Source: an uncultured Bacteroidales bacterium (lineage in GTDB: Bacteria > Bacteroidota > Bacteroidia > Bacteroidales > Bacteroidaceae). From it: a stretch of 64,000 bases of DNA. This document shows positions 1-8,010 of the stretch, piece by piece. The notes below the pieces were generated by a model. It made no database searches. It saw nothing but the letters and a program-made list of their open reading frames with translations, and was not told where the DNA came from. Location: positions 124,001 to 188,000 of the forward strand of contig CACYLU010000001.1 of the NCBI GenBank assembly GCA_902775375.1, given 5' to 3'. The stretch's first letter is position 1. Each line of letters begins with the position of its first letter. A program made the translations under genes and the position numbers.

Positions 1-1377
1 TATTGAACCAAAGAAGCGAAAATGTGCAATTGGCGAGACCTCAGCAGCTAAATACCAGCCATTTTCATTCTGCACACTTCCCCCATCATTAAAGGCATTG
101 GCGAAATAAGCCCAATAGTCGTGCCGATAGTAACGATGCACCAGCATCAGTTTATAGTTTTGCGATGGTTGGTAGATAAGGCTATTCAGAGCAGCCCACC
201 CTTTCTTGCCTTTGGCCACTTCGCCTGCAATGTTGATATTCCTTAGCCTTAACTGATAATCAACCCCCACGTTATAGAAATCCTTACAATGTAATTTATA
301 TGCTGCATAGCCTGATAATCTAGGCAAATATTCCTTGTTAAACCCATACCATAGCCCCGTTATCCCCACATCAAAACGATTTTGATGGAATGTCAGATGA
401 CCACCAGCCATCTGCATACTTAATGCTCCTTTCCTATCAGCTTCTGTCTGTGAGCGATGCAATCCCGTTTTGGTAATGGAAGAAATCATGCCATTCTTCA
501 AAATGCCATCCATTTTCCTATAGGAATAAAAAGCTGACAAATCGAGTCCTTTCAAAAGAGTAATTGTAGTAGCAATTCCACGAAAATAGCCGATTTCATC
601 GAATGAAGCATGCTTACGAATGCCTGTTGATCGAGTTTCTGCTGTAGCCAGCGAATAGCCTTTTCCCAATCGAAAACTACTGGCTAGCGTAAGCCCTTGA
701 CCAAACGACAACTTATAGTCACCCAAAGCCAATGCCTTCACTCGCCCTAGATTTCTAAGCATAATATAAAAGCCATAATGATCGTAGCCGTATTTATTGT
801 GTTGCTTAAACAACGGTTCGCCAGCATCTTTTTCTGCCGTAAGACCTGCCTGTACATAATCGCCATAGGCAAACAGATAGCGTAGAGAGTGGTATTGAGG
901 CGTACCCAAATACTTTTGCTCATAGCCCTTTCGCTTATAAAAAGGAATATCAAGTCTGGTAAGCACCTCATGCTTGCCTCGTTTGGCAATGTTCCTCACC
1001 TTGGGGAAGTGTTTTTCCTGTATGGGTGTATCCACCTGAATAAAAGGCAGAAGCAGTTGGATGGTGCGTCTGTCCATATCCTCCACCAACTGCAATTCAT
1101 ACATTGTCTGCATAGGGCCGTGCACATAGATATAGGCCAAGATATTCTCAATCTGTTGGTCAGATAGGAAGGGCAATCGCTCCAATTGTTCTTTGGTTGC
1201 ATTGTTAAGGTCGATAGGTTGCGATAGTTCTTGCAACAAATCATCATAGTTGACAGTTTCGTCATCATCTGCCAATTCTTCCAATTTTTCCTCCAAAAGT
1301 AAGTTGATTTCCTGTGCCAACAGCAAGTTAGGCTGGCAAAGGCATAAAGCCAAAAGATAAAGTCTGATTAACTTCAT
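1..1377 (-). CDS. Helix-hairpin-helix outer-membrane barrel-like protein (C-terminus outside window)
   Basis: The frame is open from the ATG at 1377 to the window edge, so the C-terminus is missing. A signal peptide (MKLIRLYLLALCLCQPN...LLAQ) is followed by an acidic linker and a helix-hairpin-helix region at about residues 45-110 (INLNNATKEQLERLPF...), of the ComEA-like type that begins IDLNxA and binds DNA or forms a structural cap. The rest has alternating aromatic/polar segments (YHSLRYLFAYGDYVQ, GLDLSAFYSYRK, FYNVGVDYQLRLR) like an outer-membrane beta-barrel. Exported HhH plus barrel proteins are common in Bacteroidales and have no established function. It is divergent from the DUF4294 gene across a 124-bp promoter region. 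Family assignment is fairly sure; function is unknown. Confidence 0.75.
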   Translation of the reverse strand, partial: MKLIRLYLLALCLCQPNLLLAQEINLLLEEKLEELADDDETVNYDDLLQELSQPIDLNNATKEQLERLPFLSDQQIENILAYIYVHGPMQTMYELQLVEDMDRRTIQLLLPFIQVDTPIQEKHFPKVRNIAKRGKHEVLTRLDIPFYKRKGYEQKYLGTPQYHSLRYLFAYGDYVQAGLTAEKDAGEPLFKQHNKYGYDHYGFYIMLRNLGRVKALALGDYKLSFGQGLTLASSFRLGKGYSLATAETRSTGIRKHASFDEIGYFRGIATTITLLKGLDLSAFYSYRKMDGILKNGMISSITKTGLHRSQTEADRKGALSMQMAGGHLTFHQNRFDVGITGLWYGFNKEYLPRLSGYAAYKLHCKDFYNVGVDYQLRLRNINIAGEVAKGKKGWAALNSLIYQPSQNYKLMLVHRYYRHDYWAYFANAFNDGGSVQNENGWYLAAEVSPIAHFRFFGSI

Positions 1378-1418
1378 AATCGTTATGAATGAATTTTAAA
1401 AAATAAAAATATTGCCTG

Positions 1419-1426
1419 CAAAAGTA
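1419..1426 (-). promoter_or_regulatory. Bacteroidetes -7 box (TACTTTTG) for the HhH protein
   Basis: On the minus strand this reads TACTTTTG, a full match to TAnnTTTG, about 42 nt ahead of the ATG at 1377. I see no clear TTTG at the -33 position. Confidence 0.5.
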
Positions 1427-1489
1427 AGTAAAATAGTTAATTCTACCTTATATTTGGACGTAAAAAATACAACTTATCAAAGATAACTC

Positions 1490-1497
1490 TATTTTTG
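1490..1497 (+). promoter_or_regulatory. Bacteroidetes -7 box (TATTTTTG), start codon 4 nt downstream
   Basis: TATTTTTG matches TAnnTTTG. The ATG of the DUF4294 gene begins only 4 nt after the final G, so the transcript should start at or next to the start codon and be leaderless. There is no good -33 TTTG. Confidence 0.5.
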
Positions 1498-1501
1498 TAA
1501 T

Positions 1502-2110
1502 ATGATTCGCAGATGCGTCATATTGTTTTCAATGTTGTATCTCTGCATACAGCTTACTTGCCAGGCACAAAACACTAACACCAGTCGGGCGAGTCAGATG
1601 TTTATTACGCGAGGTTGGGTATATAAAGGCGATACCATTCCTTGGATACAATTGCGAACGGTACATGTGTTCGAAGAACTCAAATTCAAGAAAAAGAAAG
1701 ACTACGAAAAATACCAGCGTTTGATACGTGACGTAAAGAAGGTATTGCCCCTTGCCAACGAGGTAAATGCCGCTATCATTGAGACTTACGAATATCTGCA
1801 AACCATCCCCAGCGAGAAAGAACGCAAACGCCACATCAAGGATTTGGAGAAAGGCATCAAGCAGCAATACACTCCTCGCTTGAAGAAACTCACCTCACGA
1901 CAAGGTAAATTGCTGATTCGTCTTATCGACCGTCAGAGCAACCAGACAACCTATGATCTGGTCAAAGCATTCCTGGGTTCATTTCGTGCCACCACCTATC
2001 AGGTCTTTGCCTCCTTGTTTGGCTTTAGTCTTAAGAAGCACTATGACCCAGAGGGCGAGGATGCTTTAACTGAAAGAGTTATCATCCTGGTAGAGAATGG
2101 ACAAGTTTAG
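1502..2110 (+). CDS. DUF4294 domain-containing exported protein
   Basis: This 202-residue protein starts with a signal peptide ending near LTCQAQ (residues 1-23). The body carries the pattern of the Bacteroidetes DUF4294 family: DTIPWIQLRTVHVFEELKFK, then KYQRLIRDVKKVLPLANEVNAAIIETYEYL, a basic helix around residues 100-125, and a C-terminal TTYDLVKAFLGSFRATTYQVFASLFGFSLKKHYDPEGED segment. The family is conserved in Bacteroidetes, with no known role that I can name. The first ATG is favoured because the next Met (residue 11) would remove the basic start of the signal peptide. The -7 box lies so close that the mRNA is probably leaderless. Confidence 0.85.
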   Translation: MIRRCVILFSMLYLCIQLTCQAQNTNTSRASQMFITRGWVYKGDTIPWIQLRTVHVFEELKFKKKKDYEKYQRLIRDVKKVLPLANEVNAAIIETYEYLQTIPSEKERKRHIKDLEKGIKQQYTPRLKKLTSRQGKLLIRLIDRQSNQTTYDLVKAFLGSFRATTYQVFASLFGFSLKKHYDPEGEDALTERVIILVENGQV

Positions 2111-2201
2111 CCTCACTATTTTTGAGATTTCTTTGATTATTTATTTACTTTACACTGGCTGAGTGCATCAATCACATAATCCCTCAACAATTACTGAGGA
2201 T

Positions 2202-2242
2202 AAACAGTATATGGGAGGCCACGATGGTCTTCCCTATTGTTT
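2202..2242 (+). terminator. Possible hairpin terminator after the DUF4294 gene
   Basis: An imperfect hairpin pairs AAACA and GGGAGGCC with GGTCTTCCC and TGTTT, followed by TATTTAAG. There is a bulge, and the T tract is weak. Confidence 0.35.
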
Positions 2243-2263
2243 ATTTAAGATAGACTCTTTTTC

Positions 2264-2295
2264 CCTCGTGAGGAAAAAATAAATCCCTCACGAGG
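2264..2295. repeat. CCTCGTGAGG / CCTCACGAGG inverted pair
   Basis: CCTCGTGAGG (2264-2273) and its exact reverse complement CCTCACGAGG (2286-2295) are separated by 12 A-rich bases. A copy of the same decamer lies at 58155-58164, also between a 22-nt array and an inverted-word element, so it looks like part of a recurring composite element rather than an ordinary terminator. Confidence 0.75.
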
Positions 2296-2310
2296 AAATA
2301 AAAAATGGGG

Positions 2311-2416
2311 TTAGCGGAAGTAAAAAAACGGCTTAGAGGAAGTAAAAGGGCAGCTTAGCAGAAGTAAGCCACCCGTTTAGCGCTAGCAGATGCCAAAATT
2401 CTCATGAGAATTTTGG
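2311..2416 (+). repeat. 22-nt tandem array (TTAGCGGAAGTAA family) ending in a 24-bp palindrome
   Basis: Units begin at 2311, 2333, 2355 and 2377, exactly 22 nt apart. The first three start TTAGCGGAAGTAA, TTAGAGGAAGTAA and TTAGCAGAAGTAA; the fourth is degenerate. The array runs into a perfect 24-bp palindrome at 2393-2416 with core ATTCTCATGAGAAT. The same family occurs at 19244, 30185 and 58237. A 22-nt unit is not a multiple of three, so it is not a coding repeat. The 2111-2875 gap holds no gene: it contains this array, the hairpin pair before it, the element at 2456-2658 and a promoter. Confidence 0.9.
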
Positions 2417-2455
2417 TTGGAGAGAAATATAGGAAAGAAACAAATTATTGCTAAA

Positions 2456-2658
2456 ACATGCCGACATTCCGACAAAGCAGCTTAACATGTTGTGCCATTG
2501 AAAGTTAACATGTCGGTATGTGTGCTTTGACATACCGACAAGATGCCGACACACTCGGAAAATGTCGGTATGTTGTCGGCATGTTATCTCTTACATCCCG
2601 ACACGCTTTTTGATTGTTATTCAACATATTATATGGCAATGTCGGTATGTCGGGATGT
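2456..2658. repeat. 203-bp element with 19-bp terminal inverted repeats made of GTCGG iterons
   Basis: The left end ACATGCCGACATTCCGACA (2456-2474) and the reverse complement of the right end (2640-2658) agree at 17 of 19 bases. Each end holds two GTCGG/CCGAC words with starts 8 bp apart. In all, ten copies of the word lie between 2461 and 2653, in both orientations (for example 2512, 2535, 2546, 2564, 2575, 2598). The middle is AT-rich. It lies 217 bp upstream of the vapE start. This resembles an iteron origin or a MITE-like element; the function is inferred, the structure is directly visible. Confidence 0.85.
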
Positions 2659-2755
2659 TTTACGTAAATTCTTCATCAATATTTTATCATAATCTCTCTG
2701 TAAAAATAAATTTGAAATAAATACTCATAAAAACAAAAGCTATCGTTATTTTACG

Positions 2756-2763
2756 TATCTTTG
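2756..2763 (+). promoter_or_regulatory. Bacteroidetes -7 box (TATCTTTG) upstream of vapE
   Basis: TATCTTTG is a full match to TAnnTTTG, giving a leader of about 105 nt ahead of the ATG at 2876. No convincing -33 TTTG is present. Confidence 0.45.
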
Positions 2764-2875
2764 TATCTGCATAGCTAAAAAGGAGGCCTGTGACATCGAC
2801 TTAACCACTCTTTCTCCCATCCCTTTGCTTTTCTGAAATGCAAGCAATTATTTATCTTTAAACACATTTTTCTTA

Positions 2876-4063
2876 ATGATTAAAGACCTTTCTAAGGGGC
2901 AAAGTGCCATCTATTTGGTAGAATGCTTCCTGCAAGAAAACTACGAGTTCCGTCATAACGTGCTTAGCGGAAAGACTGAATTCAGGGAAATCAACGATAA
3001 CGGTAAGACTGGGGAGTGGTCTGCCGTTACCTACAAAACAATGAACTCCATCGTACGCAAGGCGAAAATGGAGCGTATTGGAAAAAATTCCCCACGCACT
3101 GACATTGAGGAGTATATCAACTCGGATGCCGTGAAAGATTTCGATCCCATCAAGGATTATCTGACTCATCTGCCCCAATGGGATGGCAAGAACCATGTGG
3201 CCGACCTATTTAACCGTATTCCCGGACTTACTTCCGAGCAACTGAATTGGTGCAGCACCTGGCTCCGCTCAGCAGTGGTTCATTGGTTGGGACTTGAGCA
3301 ATTGCACGGCAACGAATGTACACCTATATTGATAGGCCGTCAGGGATGTGGCAAGACCACTTTTGCCTATAGGTTGCTGCCTCCTGAACTCAGGATGTAT
3401 TTCCTCGACCACATCAACTTTGCCAACAAGTTTGACCAGGAAATGGCACTTACCCACAACCTCATTGTCAACATCGACGAGTTTGCCAATATGAAAGGCA
3501 GTCAGCAAGGCAAACTCAAACAGACACTTTCAAAACAGAAAGTCAACGGGCGTCCCATATTCGGTAAGAGCCAAGAAGACCGCAGGCGCTATGCTTCGTT
3601 TCTCGCCACTACTAACGACGAACATCCACTGAGCGATCCTACAGGTAGCCGTCGTTATCTGTGTCTGAGAATACCCAACAAGATGATGATCGATAATGAG
3701 ATACCCATTGATTATGGTCAGCTCTATGCGCAAATCATGTATGAAATCATGGAAATGCACACTCCTCATTGGTTTACCACCGAAGAGGAAGAGCGTATCC
3801 AACAGCTGAACCAAGCTTTCATGAAGGAAGAGAGCCTGCAGAGCATGATTGGCTACTTCTTCAAGGTGGCTAATGAAGATGAGACGGGCGAATGGATGCT
3901 GATGGGACAGATTATCGAGAGCATGCAATGCGCCTATCCCAAGTTGACGGATGACAAATCAACCAGGGTGAAACTCGGTCAGGCTTTGAAGGTGATGGGT
4001 TGCCAAACCAAAGAAACCCGCCAAGGCATGAAATACAAACTATTGGAATACAGAGCTGCCTGA
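2876..4063 (+). CDS. VapE-family (virulence-associated protein E) P-loop ATPase
   Basis: The 395-residue protein belongs to the VapE family, superfamily 3 helicase-like ATPases found in phages, phage satellites and Bacteroidetes islands. It has a Walker A GRQGCGKT at residues 154-161, a Walker B LIVNIDEF at 196-203, a sensor segment SFLATTN at 241-247, and an arginine-rich TGSRRYLCL around 256-264. The N-terminal 100 residues match the short leader usual for stand-alone Bacteroidales VapE proteins, with no primase domain. Such proteins usually act in replication of a mobile element, but no integrase, primase, capsid or amidase gene is near. Upstream lies a 203-bp iteron-like element with inverted ends, which could be its target. 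A hairpin terminator follows. Confidence 0.85.
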   Translation: MIKDLSKGQSAIYLVECFLQENYEFRHNVLSGKTEFREINDNGKTGEWSAVTYKTMNSIVRKAKMERIGKNSPRTDIEEYINSDAVKDFDPIKDYLTHLPQWDGKNHVADLFNRIPGLTSEQLNWCSTWLRSAVVHWLGLEQLHGNECTPILIGRQGCGKTTFAYRLLPPELRMYFLDHINFANKFDQEMALTHNLIVNIDEFANMKGSQQGKLKQTLSKQKVNGRPIFGKSQEDRRRYASFLATTNDEHPLSDPTGSRRYLCLRIPNKMMIDNEIPIDYGQLYAQIMYEIMEMHTPHWFTTEEEERIQQLNQAFMKEESLQSMIGYFFKVANEDETGEWMLMGQIIESMQCAYPKLTDDKSTRVKLGQALKVMGCQTKETRQGMKYKLLEYRAA

Positions 4064-4092
4064 AAAAACAATATGCTGTCAACATAAAGTGA

Positions 4093-4124
4093 ACCCCTGA
4101 AATTAGTTTAATAACTTCAGGGGT
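4093..4124. terminator. Bidirectional terminator between vapE and the barrel protein gene
   Basis: CCCCTGAA (4094-4101) pairs with TTCAGGGG (4116-4123), with a flanking A-T pair. It lies between two convergent genes and both sides are AT-rich. Confidence 0.65.
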
Positions 4125-4185
4125 AACTTATTTAAGCGTTCTCCGCATATTTAAAACACCACAAAAATCAATTTCCTTAATCTAA

Positions 4186-6282
4186 TTACTTGAATCTTGA
4201 TGTATCCACCGCTTCCCTACTCTTTTCCTTATACCCTCCAAAGGTATATTTGAAGGAGATACCTAACTGGCGATAGCAGGAATAGGAGTTCTTGATCCAT
4301 TGGCCAGCATAGTCGATACGAGGACTGATCATTGACGTCTGCAAGAGATCAGACGCAAAGAGATTTAATGTAGCACGGTCTTTCAGGAACTTGTATCTTA
4401 ACACAAACTCCAAGTTTCCAGATCCAGGCAAATCGTAAGTGCCTTGAGTAGCCTTAGTTCGGAGATAGCCGTTCACGCTCAATGAGATATCAGGTTTCTT
4501 GCTGAAAGTGATGGTATTACGCAGGTTAAACATACCATATACTATCTCTCGATCGAAAGGAATATCGTAAAAATCACTGTCCTTCTCTCTTGTCCAAACC
4601 CCTATCAAGGTGGCTCTCGAATCGAGCCATTTACCCACTTTGAATGGGATAGATGCCTGAATGCCAATCTGCTGACGGAAATCGAAGTTCAGGAAGCGAT
4701 ACTCCGATACCAAACGGTCTTTGTGCTGATAGAGCGTCTGGGTGAAATAATCATCCGTATAGTTGTACCACATCGAGAAGGTGTATTTGTTGCGTAGGAT
4801 ATAGTTTAACGTAACCTGATAATCGCTTCGGGGCTTCAAGTCAGGATTACCAGTAACCTCACCATAACCGCCAGAGTTATAAGCGGTAAAAGCAGAAACC
4901 GACCAATAGTCAGGATAGCCTTTGTCGCTACTGAAACTCAGTTGGAAGGTATGTCCGTCAGCAGGCAACCAAGTGAGGTTCAAGTTGGGGTAGAAATCCC
5001 ATTGACTCCAAACTTTACTCTTGTAATATTCAGCAGCTAATGAGAAATCTATCATCAACTTAGAACTAAAATTGTGGTTGAAGCCACCATATATATTGAG
5101 TATGTGCTCCCTTTGTCTAACCGTCATATCATCAGGCAAATCACTACTTTCCTCCTTCGTCTTGGTGTAATACTGATAACTGTTGTCGAGCGTATTGGTA
5201 TAAATCACGCCATAGTTGATGCCCCAATCATTCTTCAACTTATGTTCCTGGCCCAGAAAGCCTTTCCACTTATTGATCTTCTGATCGTTGTGAATCAAGA
5301 AATCCAACTGATTGTCAGGCAATTTACTATCCAGCCTTTGAATAGAAGGCGACTTATAGTAAGTAAATTCCAAGCCTGCCCTCAAGCCAAAAGGAGTCTT
5401 GTAATCCAGACGACCATTGTGAAGATAATCCTTGTTGTCAGACCTGGAAGATGCAGAAAGCCACCCTTGAATGTCAGAAATGCTGTGTGTAGGTCCGAAA
5501 CTTCCATTATACACCAGACTCAACTGGTGGTCTTTGGCGATATCATAATCCACCCCTACCCTGAAATTATGCGTATGGCTCCTGCTATGATATTCGCTAT
5601 GCGTCAAGATCTCATGTAAAGAGCCGTCATTCAACGTATGACGCGACTCAACATCAGCTGTACTGAAGTTCTTCCTATGGTGATGCGAATAAAGGAAATC
5701 AGCAGAAATCTTACCCTTGTTTGCCAAAAGGCTCACTCGCTCTTGGTACTCATTTTTAGACTCATGAGTGTATTGTCCGAACAATTCACCTTGCACAGAT
5801 CCTTTTTCATCCTTATCATGATTGAGCATGATGTTAATCATCGCCCCTCTTACCTGGTATCTGGCTGGAGCATTATACATCACTTCCGCATTCTTGATTC
5901 TGCTGGCAGGCAGGCTTTTGAGCAACGCCATCAATTGTGCTGTACTCATGGTGGTTACCTTTCCATCCAACACTATCGTTACTCCGTTTCCAGCCAAAGT
6001 GATGCCTCCGTTCATCTCACTGACACCAGGCAGTTCCTTCAAGGCTTCATAGATATTCTCCACAGGCTTCTCTTGAATCATGCGGGGAAGGTCATATACC
6101 AATTTGCCAGATTCCGCCTTCACCAAAGGCCTTTCGCCCTTTACCATTACCTCTGGCAGACTTTGGAATATACTGTCTATCATCCCATCGTTGGAAACGC
6201 TGATGGAATCGGTCTTTGCTTCTTGTGCATTCACTACAATAGAAAAAGCTAATCCTACTATTAAAAATGGAAATCTTTTCAT
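4186..6282 (-). CDS. Outer-membrane beta-barrel family protein (TonB-dependent-receptor-like)
   Basis: The protein has 698 residues with a signal peptide (residues 1-19, ending VVNAQ). A plug-like domain covers about 44-165 (LPEVMVKGERPLVK...LPGVSEMNGGITLAGNGVTIVLDGK...RIKNAEVMYN). A long barrel of alternating aromatic strands reaches the C-terminus (ISFKYTFGG). This pattern fits the Bacteroidetes outer-membrane beta-barrel family related to TonB-dependent receptors, without the usual carboxypeptidase-like N-terminal domain. No SusD partner is adjacent, so it is not a standard SusCD pair. It is transcribed divergently from a histidine kinase/response regulator operon, and the shared region contains candidate regulator sites, so the two-component system may control it. 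The substrate is unknown. Confidence 0.85.
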   Translation of the reverse strand: MKRFPFLIVGLAFSIVVNAQEAKTDSISVSNDGMIDSIFQSLPEVMVKGERPLVKAESGKLVYDLPRMIQEKPVENIYEALKELPGVSEMNGGITLAGNGVTIVLDGKVTTMSTAQLMALLKSLPASRIKNAEVMYNAPARYQVRGAMINIMLNHDKDEKGSVQGELFGQYTHESKNEYQERVSLLANKGKISADFLYSHHHRKNFSTADVESRHTLNDGSLHEILTHSEYHSRSHTHNFRVGVDYDIAKDHQLSLVYNGSFGPTHSISDIQGWLSASSRSDNKDYLHNGRLDYKTPFGLRAGLEFTYYKSPSIQRLDSKLPDNQLDFLIHNDQKINKWKGFLGQEHKLKNDWGINYGVIYTNTLDNSYQYYTKTKEESSDLPDDMTVRQREHILNIYGGFNHNFSSKLMIDFSLAAEYYKSKVWSQWDFYPNLNLTWLPADGHTFQLSFSSDKGYPDYWSVSAFTAYNSGGYGEVTGNPDLKPRSDYQVTLNYILRNKYTFSMWYNYTDDYFTQTLYQHKDRLVSEYRFLNFDFRQQIGIQASIPFKVGKWLDSRATLIGVWTREKDSDFYDIPFDREIVYGMFNLRNTITFSKKPDISLSVNGYLRTKATQGTYDLPGSGNLEFVLRYKFLKDRATLNLFASDLLQTSMISPRIDYAGQWIKNSYSCYRQLGISFKYTFGGYKEKSREAVDTSRFK

Positions 6283-6309
6283 GTTTATAAAATTATATTT
6301 TCAATGGTG

Positions 6310-6317
6310 CAAAGGTA
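6310..6317 (-). promoter_or_regulatory. Bacteroidetes -7 box (TACCTTTG) for the barrel protein
   Basis: The minus strand reads TACCTTTG, a full match to TAnnTTTG, 27 nt ahead of the ATG at 6282. The implied leader is about 20 nt. Confidence 0.6.
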
Positions 6318-6359
6318 TAGGGTAAAAACGGAAACATCGGTATCATCCGGCTTACCAAG

Positions 6360-6392
6360 TCTTAAGAGAAAACTTATCTAATCTTAACAAAA
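6360..6392. promoter_or_regulatory. Candidate response-regulator binding site: three 11-bp steps of CTTA motifs
   Basis: Three adjacent 11-bp blocks at 6360, 6371 and 6382 read TCTTAAGAGAA, AACTTATCTAA and TCTTAACAAAA. The outer two share TCTTAA exactly 22 bp apart; the middle one has CTTA offset by one base. OmpR-family regulators bind such direct repeats spaced by about one helical turn. The site lies just upstream of the expected -33 position of the kinase promoter and between the two divergent promoters. This is inference from spacing. Confidence 0.35.
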
Positions 6393-6416
6393 GAAACACC
6401 ATATATATAAATGCCT

Positions 6417-6424
6417 TATCTTTG
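6417..6424 (+). promoter_or_regulatory. Bacteroidetes -7 box (TATCTTTG), start codon 5 nt downstream
   Basis: TATCTTTG is a full match, and the ATG of the kinase begins 5 nt after the final G. The predicted transcript has essentially no leader. Confidence 0.6.
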
Positions 6425-6429
6425 TCGGT

Positions 6430-8010
6430 ATGAAACTACCTTTGAAACAGATAACCATCCTTGTGATTGTGTCGCTTACCTGCATCTTTGCCTACCAAGT
6501 TTATTGGCTGGTAGGACTTTATAACACCCAACTGAAAGATACTGAAATGCGTATCTTGGATTGCATGGTAACAGCAGATATCCGTGAGATGATGGCTCGT
6601 GTAGATAGCCTTCAGCAAGGTGCTCAACATGGTACTGTAAGTGTATCAGCTGGTTATGAAACGGGTGGTACCACCATCATCAAAAGTGAGACAGGCAAGA
6701 AGACCTATATCATTGCCAATACAAACAATGATTCCGTCAGTATAGACTATCAATATACACCAGACAGAAGCAAGTCGGTTTTCACGATTGTGGGAGAATC
6801 CAACTCTAAAAATGAAATGCAATCTGAATCTGATACCATTCTGCAGGATATCCAGAATTTCAGTGCCTATATACGGCGTGCCTTGCATAGTGGAGTTGAT
6901 GAACTGGCTGAGGCAAGTATCATGTTATTCGACAGTCTGTTAAACGAACAACTTCGCCAATACGATCTTTATCAACCCCATAAGGTGGAATTTGTGCAAT
7001 ACCTCGACAGTACGCTGTTCTACCATATAGATGCTGCTGTTAATAAAGCTTTACAGAAAGGAAAAGACACCATCAACCTGGAATATAAAGATACAGTTAT
7101 TGTATCTTATTCTACCCCTGACTATCAACCTTCTTCTAAAGACAAAGAATATGCTTATATTGCCGACATGCAAAAAATGGTGAAATATAAGGTAACAATG
7201 GAACGACCAGTTAGCAAAGTAATCAAGCAAATGTCAGGCATTTTAACCACTTCTCTCGTCATTCTCCTCATCTTAATAATGACCTTTATTTATCTATTAA
7301 GGACACTATTCCGTATGCGTTCCTTAGATGAAATGAAGTCTGACTTTACCAATAACATCACTCATGAACTGAAGACACCTATAGCTGTGGCCTATGCAGC
7401 CAATGATGTGCTGCTGAATTTCAACCAAGAACCTAATCCCCAAAAAACCAAGCATTACCTGAATATATGCAAGGAGCAATTGGAAAGACTGAGTGAAATG
7501 GTGGAACAGATTCTATCTATGAGTATGGAACGACGCAAGAACTTGACATTGAAGAAAGAGCATATTATCATTGGTGAAATAGTTGAGAAACTTATGGAGC
7601 AATATCTACTAAAAACAGAAAAACCTTTGGATATCTCTTACGAGGAAAGTGAAGCAGGATTGACCGTATTTGCCGACCGTATTCATTTCTTCAACATGCT
7701 GAGTAACCTGATTGACAATGCTATCAAATATTCTGAGGATAGAGCTGTTGTCAAGATAAAAGCTACTCAACTCAATCAAACCATAAATATTTCAGTTTCT
7801 GATCAAGGCATCGGTATCGCACCAGATAAGCAACCTTTGGTATTCGAGCGCTTCTATCGTGTGCCTCATGGCAATCTGCATGATGTGAAAGGCTATGGCT
7901 TGGGACTCTTCTATGTGAAGAGCCTAATGGAAAAACATGGTGGAAATGTAAACTTACAAAGTATTGAGGGAAAAGGAAGTACATTCACATTAACATTTAC
8001 AGAATCATGA
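6430..8010 (+). CDS. Sensor histidine kinase
   Basis: The 526-residue protein has one transmembrane helix at about 8-28, a periplasmic sensor region to about 270 with no domain I recognise, and a second helix at about 273-295. A HisKA domain follows with the phospho-accepting His312 in NNITHELKTP. The HATPase domain shows the N box NLIDNAIKYS, the G1 motif DQGIGIAPDK and the G2 motif GYGLGLFYVKSL. It resembles the RprX type of Bacteroides kinases, but I do not assign that name. The stop codon overlaps the start of the response regulator by 4 bp (ATGA), so the two are co-translated. It is divergent from an outer-membrane barrel gene that may be its target. Confidence 0.93.
   Translation: MKLPLKQITILVIVSLTCIFAYQVYWLVGLYNTQLKDTEMRILDCMVTADIREMMARVDSLQQGAQHGTVSVSAGYETGGTTIIKSETGKKTYIIANTNNDSVSIDYQYTPDRSKSVFTIVGESNSKNEMQSESDTILQDIQNFSAYIRRALHSGVDELAEASIMLFDSLLNEQLRQYDLYQPHKVEFVQYLDSTLFYHIDAAVNKALQKGKDTINLEYKDTVIVSYSTPDYQPSSKDKEYAYIADMQKMVKYKVTMERPVSKVIKQMSGILTTSLVILLILIMTFIYLLRTLFRMRSLDEMKSDFTNNITHELKTPIAVAYAANDVLLNFNQEPNPQKTKHYLNICKEQLERLSEMVEQILSMSMERRKNLTLKKEHIIIGEIVEKLMEQYLLKTEKPLDISYEESEAGLTVFADRIHFFNMLSNLIDNAIKYSEDRAVVKIKATQLNQTINISVSDQGIGIAPDKQPLVFERFYRVPHGNLHDVKGYGLGLFYVKSLMEKHGGNVNLQSIEGKGSTFTLTFTES

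Noticed and set aside
2264..2416. CRISPR array
   Set aside because: Units are only 22 nt with no spacers between repeats and no cas genes nearby.
2520..2720. A 66-residue open frame inside the 203-bp element
   Set aside because: It is coded by the repeated GTCGG words (many Cys, His and Arg residues) with no family match or start signal.
6424..6432. GTCGGTATG at the histidine kinase start, the same word as in the 2.5-kb element
   Set aside because: A 9-mer is expected about once by chance in 128 kb of strand sequence, and there is no array or inverted partner here.
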